Source: Isoetes taiwanensis
Lineage: Eukaryota; Streptophyta; Lycopodiopsida; Isoetales; Isoetaceae
Length of the DNA stretch: 64,000 nt
Direction: 5' to 3'
NCBI GenBank assembly: GCA_021234155.1
Contig: JAJEKV010000002.1
Location: 29,259,115-29,323,114, forward strand
Part shown: piece after piece, positions 59,085 through 64,000 of the stretch
Numbering within the stretch: position 1 is the first letter of the stretch
Layout: each line of letters opens with the position of its first letter
Translations under genes and position numbers: made by a program
The notes under the pieces: generated by a model
Told to the model about the DNA's origin: nothing
Database searches by the model: none
The model's input: the letters and a program-made list of their open reading frames with translations, nothing else

Positions 59085-59453
59085 AGCACCTACCTCGGCT
59101 ATGGGGAGGGAAGTTATACCAAAACGCAGCGACCAAGGCCACGAATATAACCAATGATTATGATGCTCGGGCATGTTATAGCCATGGCAGATGATATACC
59201 GCTCCTACAAGATAAACGCCATTCATTAGTTGCGTATACCTATGACTCTCAATCACAACTGCCAAGAACAGTGGAGTAAAGTACAGTGGAAATAGAGAGA
59301 GGAATATTTTTTAATCCCCGAGGAACAAGAATACTCCAGGCTGGGCCCAATAGAGGACCAAAAGACCAAGCTTCACGCCACAACAACACTGCGGCCTTTG
59401 AAGCAATGTCTTGCGTCTACAGCAGCAGCACAAGCAATTCAATTTTGATGGAT
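59085..59453. other. No gene recognised; upstream of the proteinase gene
   Basis: Probable promoter region of the following gene. Open frames here lack domains. Confidence 0.4.
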
Positions 59454-59459
59454 TATAAG
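59454..59459 (+). promoter_or_regulatory. TATA-like box candidate
   Basis: TATAAG lies 53 bp before the start codon of the proteinase. Position fits a short leader; weak evidence. Confidence 0.3.
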
Positions 59460-59499
59460 AGTCCATTGGTTCGTTCTCAGACCACATTGCGCCTCATAG

Positions 59500-61957
<2,458 letters not shown>

Positions 61958-62549
61958 CGTGCCATTCACCAACTAAACAAAGAGTCATCAACAAAATTCG
62001 TGCATGGTCATAAGGCAGAATATGACAAAAGTTACTAACTTTTCTAACTCAACAACGAAATTTAGAAGTTGACCATATAGTTGAATCATTTCAATATGTC
62101 AAGGCAAGAAAGATAACATTACTTGGAACAGCTCTTAAACTGATTACAAGCTGCCATGCTGATTGCAAATCAAAATCAAATGAAAAGATTCACATAGTTT
62201 TATCATTACAGTTGTATCCAAAAACCATGTGCCATTGAACTCTCAAGAATGCTTTTATGAATTGATGAACATTTTGTGAGGTATGTTAAGATGTTCTGGC
62301 AAGGAAGATGTCAAACTGCTCTTGTATGCGCTAAGTTTTGCATTTTTTCTTTGCCTTGTCCATAGCTTCTAACACTCAATGATGTATCTAGCCAATCTTC
62401 CAACATAAATTGCAAACTATCAAAACGCTTTGATGGAGCTTCCTTGATTCTTAAAAAATACTAAAATCCAAAAGAAGGTTGGTAAGAAATGCCGGTTGTT
62501 ATAGCTTTCACATTCAGGAAAAAGAAAAATTGTGGTTTGGCAAGTTTGG
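61958..62549. other. 3' flank, no gene recognised
   Basis: Should contain the 3' untranslated region of the proteinase. Nothing else is visible. Confidence 0.4.
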
Positions 62550-62690
62550 AGGTTGATTGTCGTCATATTGAAATAGAATATAGTAAATTTGTAAAAAAAA
62601 CGTGAATTTTGTTCAAAATTTTGTAGGTTGATTGTGGTCATATTGAAATGGAATTAGTAAATTTGTAAAAAGTGAATTTTGTTCAAAATT
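62550..62690. repeat. Tandem duplication of a ~70-bp unit
   Basis: Two copies of a unit with GGTTGATTGT(C/G)GTCATATTG, TAGTAAATTTGTAAAAA and GTGAATTTTGTTCAAAATTT. Confidence 0.9.
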
Positions 62691-63726
62691 TCCTTTGCGT
62701 AAAAATTTCTTGTGCGTCACAAAGACAATATACTTCTTTGAGGTTGCCCTAATTATTACCTTAATTGGTAAAGGTTGGTGTATATGTAGTTGAACTTTTG
62801 TGAATTATACCAACTCAAATCTTTTATTTAGTTTTCTTTACTTTGTTTAAAATAAAAAGATGTTCTAGCTAAGCTGATAAACTTTGCACAATTCGTTTTG
62901 TATTGCGGGAGGAGCTTTAGGCAATGGAGGACTATGATTACGGTGTTGTATTGTATCCCAAACCGTATATTTTGCCATGTTTGAGCAGCTTATTTCTATT
63001 CAGATGTTATGGATGTTTTTTTTTTTCTTTTTCCTCCCATTGTTAGGAAGAAGGAATGCTTGAGCCTAATTTCAAGGGATGGATAAGTTTTCACGCCATT
63101 GTCTATTTTCAGTGGAGTGAGCAGGGGCGGTGGAGTGAGCAGGGGCGGATTGTGCAGAGCAGAGCCGACTGACATAAACAACAGATAGGCGCCGTTCTGC
63201 CCTGGCGTCCTATCCTATGCCACCATGTGGCATTTTCCCCCCTTCTTTCTTTTCCACGAAACTCATCTATCAACATTCTGATAAGATTTGAAGATAATAT
63301 ACTCAAGAAACTGATAAGATTGATGTCTAGCAAGATTTACAACTTTATGATCTTAGTGAAAAGCCAAAAAGTGGTCACTAATTTTCACTTGATCAAGTAC
63401 AAGTCAATAATCATCATACAATAATATAGCGCCCATAATCTCCTCCTCTCTTGTAACACCCCTGCAAGTACACCCATCTGTGCATCACTCCAGCATATAT
63501 ATATATATATTTACTTTCCAATCTGGGTACATCCACTTGACAATTTGTGCATCCCCTTTATATAGAAAGTTCTACAACTTGCCTAAAAATCCGGAGTAGA
63601 TAGACTTGCTGACCTTAAATTTCGGCCCTAGTTGACTTTGACTTTGACCGTCAACTCAAAACCCTAAGTGGCGGGGTGGGGGTAGGTGACGATTTCTAGC
63701 GAGCCTAGCAACACCCGGGTAGTACC
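62691..63726. other. No gene recognised; small repeats
   Basis: A 17-bp tandem pair (GGAGTGAGCAGGGGCGG) lies at 63113-63148 and an AT microsatellite near 63496-63511. The right part may belong to an LTR. Confidence 0.4.
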
Positions 63727-63838
63727 TGCCCGCCACCTTTGACTTTGACCCGCCACCTTTGACTTTGACCTACTGCCACTGCTTCTCATAGGTCAGTATG
63801 CACATTCTAATCCACTGCCACTGCTTCTCATAGATTAG
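63727..63838. repeat. Short tandem repeats inside a probable copia LTR
   Basis: CGCCACCTTTGACTTTGACC occurs twice. CCACTGCCACTGCTTCTCAT-type phrases occur twice around an inverted CATTCTAATC/GATTAGAATG pair. Confidence 0.8.
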
Positions 63839-63898
63839 AATGTAATATCACATGTCAAAGCTCTCCCATTTACATGACTTATATGCTGAAACCCTTCA
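63839..63898 (-). mobile_element. Start of a Ty1/copia 3' LTR
   Basis: On the minus strand a purine tract (GAAGGAGGAG, about 63899-63908) follows the pol stop codon, and the sequence then begins TGAAGGGTTTCAG at 63898. That is the order polypurine tract then LTR expected for copia elements. The LTR continues to lower coordinates; its far end was not found. Confidence 0.5.
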
Positions 63899-63911
63899 CT
63901 CCTCCTTCAGC

Positions 63912-64000
63912 TTATAAGTCTGCTACATTTAATTGCTCTCTGAATTTTACAAATTTTACCTCTGACAATGCTTTTGTAAACACATCTGCTACTTGACTAT
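63912..64000 (-). CDS. Ty1/copia polyprotein, C-terminal end (partial)
   Basis: The minus strand enters from the window edge and reads SQVADVFTKALSEVKFVKFR, then EQLNVADL and a stop at 63912-63914. VADVFTKAL is the near-invariant end of the copia RNase H domain. Only the last 28 or so residues are in the window. The stop and the purine tract that follow are in the usual order. Confidence 0.8.
   Translation of the reverse strand, partial: SQVADVFTKALSEVKFVKFREQLNVADL

Overview
This window comes from a plant nuclear genome. It holds genes split by short GT-AG introns, a phytepsin-type aspartic proteinase with the plant-specific saposin-like insert, a dirigent-like protein, PPR-like fragments and many transposable elements. 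Nothing in it is bacterial or viral. The species cannot be fixed from the sequence. The gene set fits a vascular plant, and the LINEs with a coiled-coil ORF1 are not what is usual in flowering plants, so a gymnosperm or fern is possible (inference).

Layout. 1-8 kb: two exon-like blocks on the minus strand, a frameshifted coiled-coil/RING-like coding region, a 602-bp foldback element, tandem repeats and one LTR with a tRNA-Met primer site. 8-12 kb: weak exon-like traces and a 0.4-kb duplication. 12.3-17.5 kb: a PIF/Harbinger transposon with a Myb/SANT protein and a DDE transposase, bounded by two interleaved pairs of terminal repeats. 17.5-22.9 kb: no recognisable gene. 22.9-24.1 kb: an ORF1-only LINE relative. 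24.7-26.3 kb: an intact five-exon quinone oxidoreductase of the chloroplast-envelope type. 29.8-35.5 kb: an alkenal/double-bond reductase gene broken by a nearly perfect LINE inserted in exon 1. 36.3-36.8 kb: an intronless dirigent-like gene.

38.5-48.6 kb is a nested and rearranged block. A Ty3/gypsy remnant was hit in its RNase H region by a CACTA transposon (target duplication GAC survives on both sides), and the pieces now lie in an order that one inversion would explain. Two sibling MITEs, a second foldback copy and PPR-like traces lie in the same block. 48.9-51.8 kb: a decayed minus-strand gene resembling a mobile-element protein family. 52-58.6 kb: a PPR fragment, tandem repeats and a second, heavily decayed LINE on the minus strand. 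59.5-62.0 kb: a complete 13-exon aspartic proteinase gene. 63.9 kb to the edge: the C-terminus of a Ty1/copia polyprotein.

The host genes that look intact are the envelope quinone oxidoreductase, the dirigent-like protein and the aspartic proteinase. The two reductase genes are same-strand members of one dehydrogenase superfamily but of different subfamilies; nothing shows that they work together. I found no convincing new multi-gene system. The most unusual signals are the inferred inversion, the interleaved Harbinger ends, the LINE whose ORF1 and ORF2 share a frame across one amber codon with an 18-nt long-range complement, and the plant LINE ORF1 of coiled-coil type.
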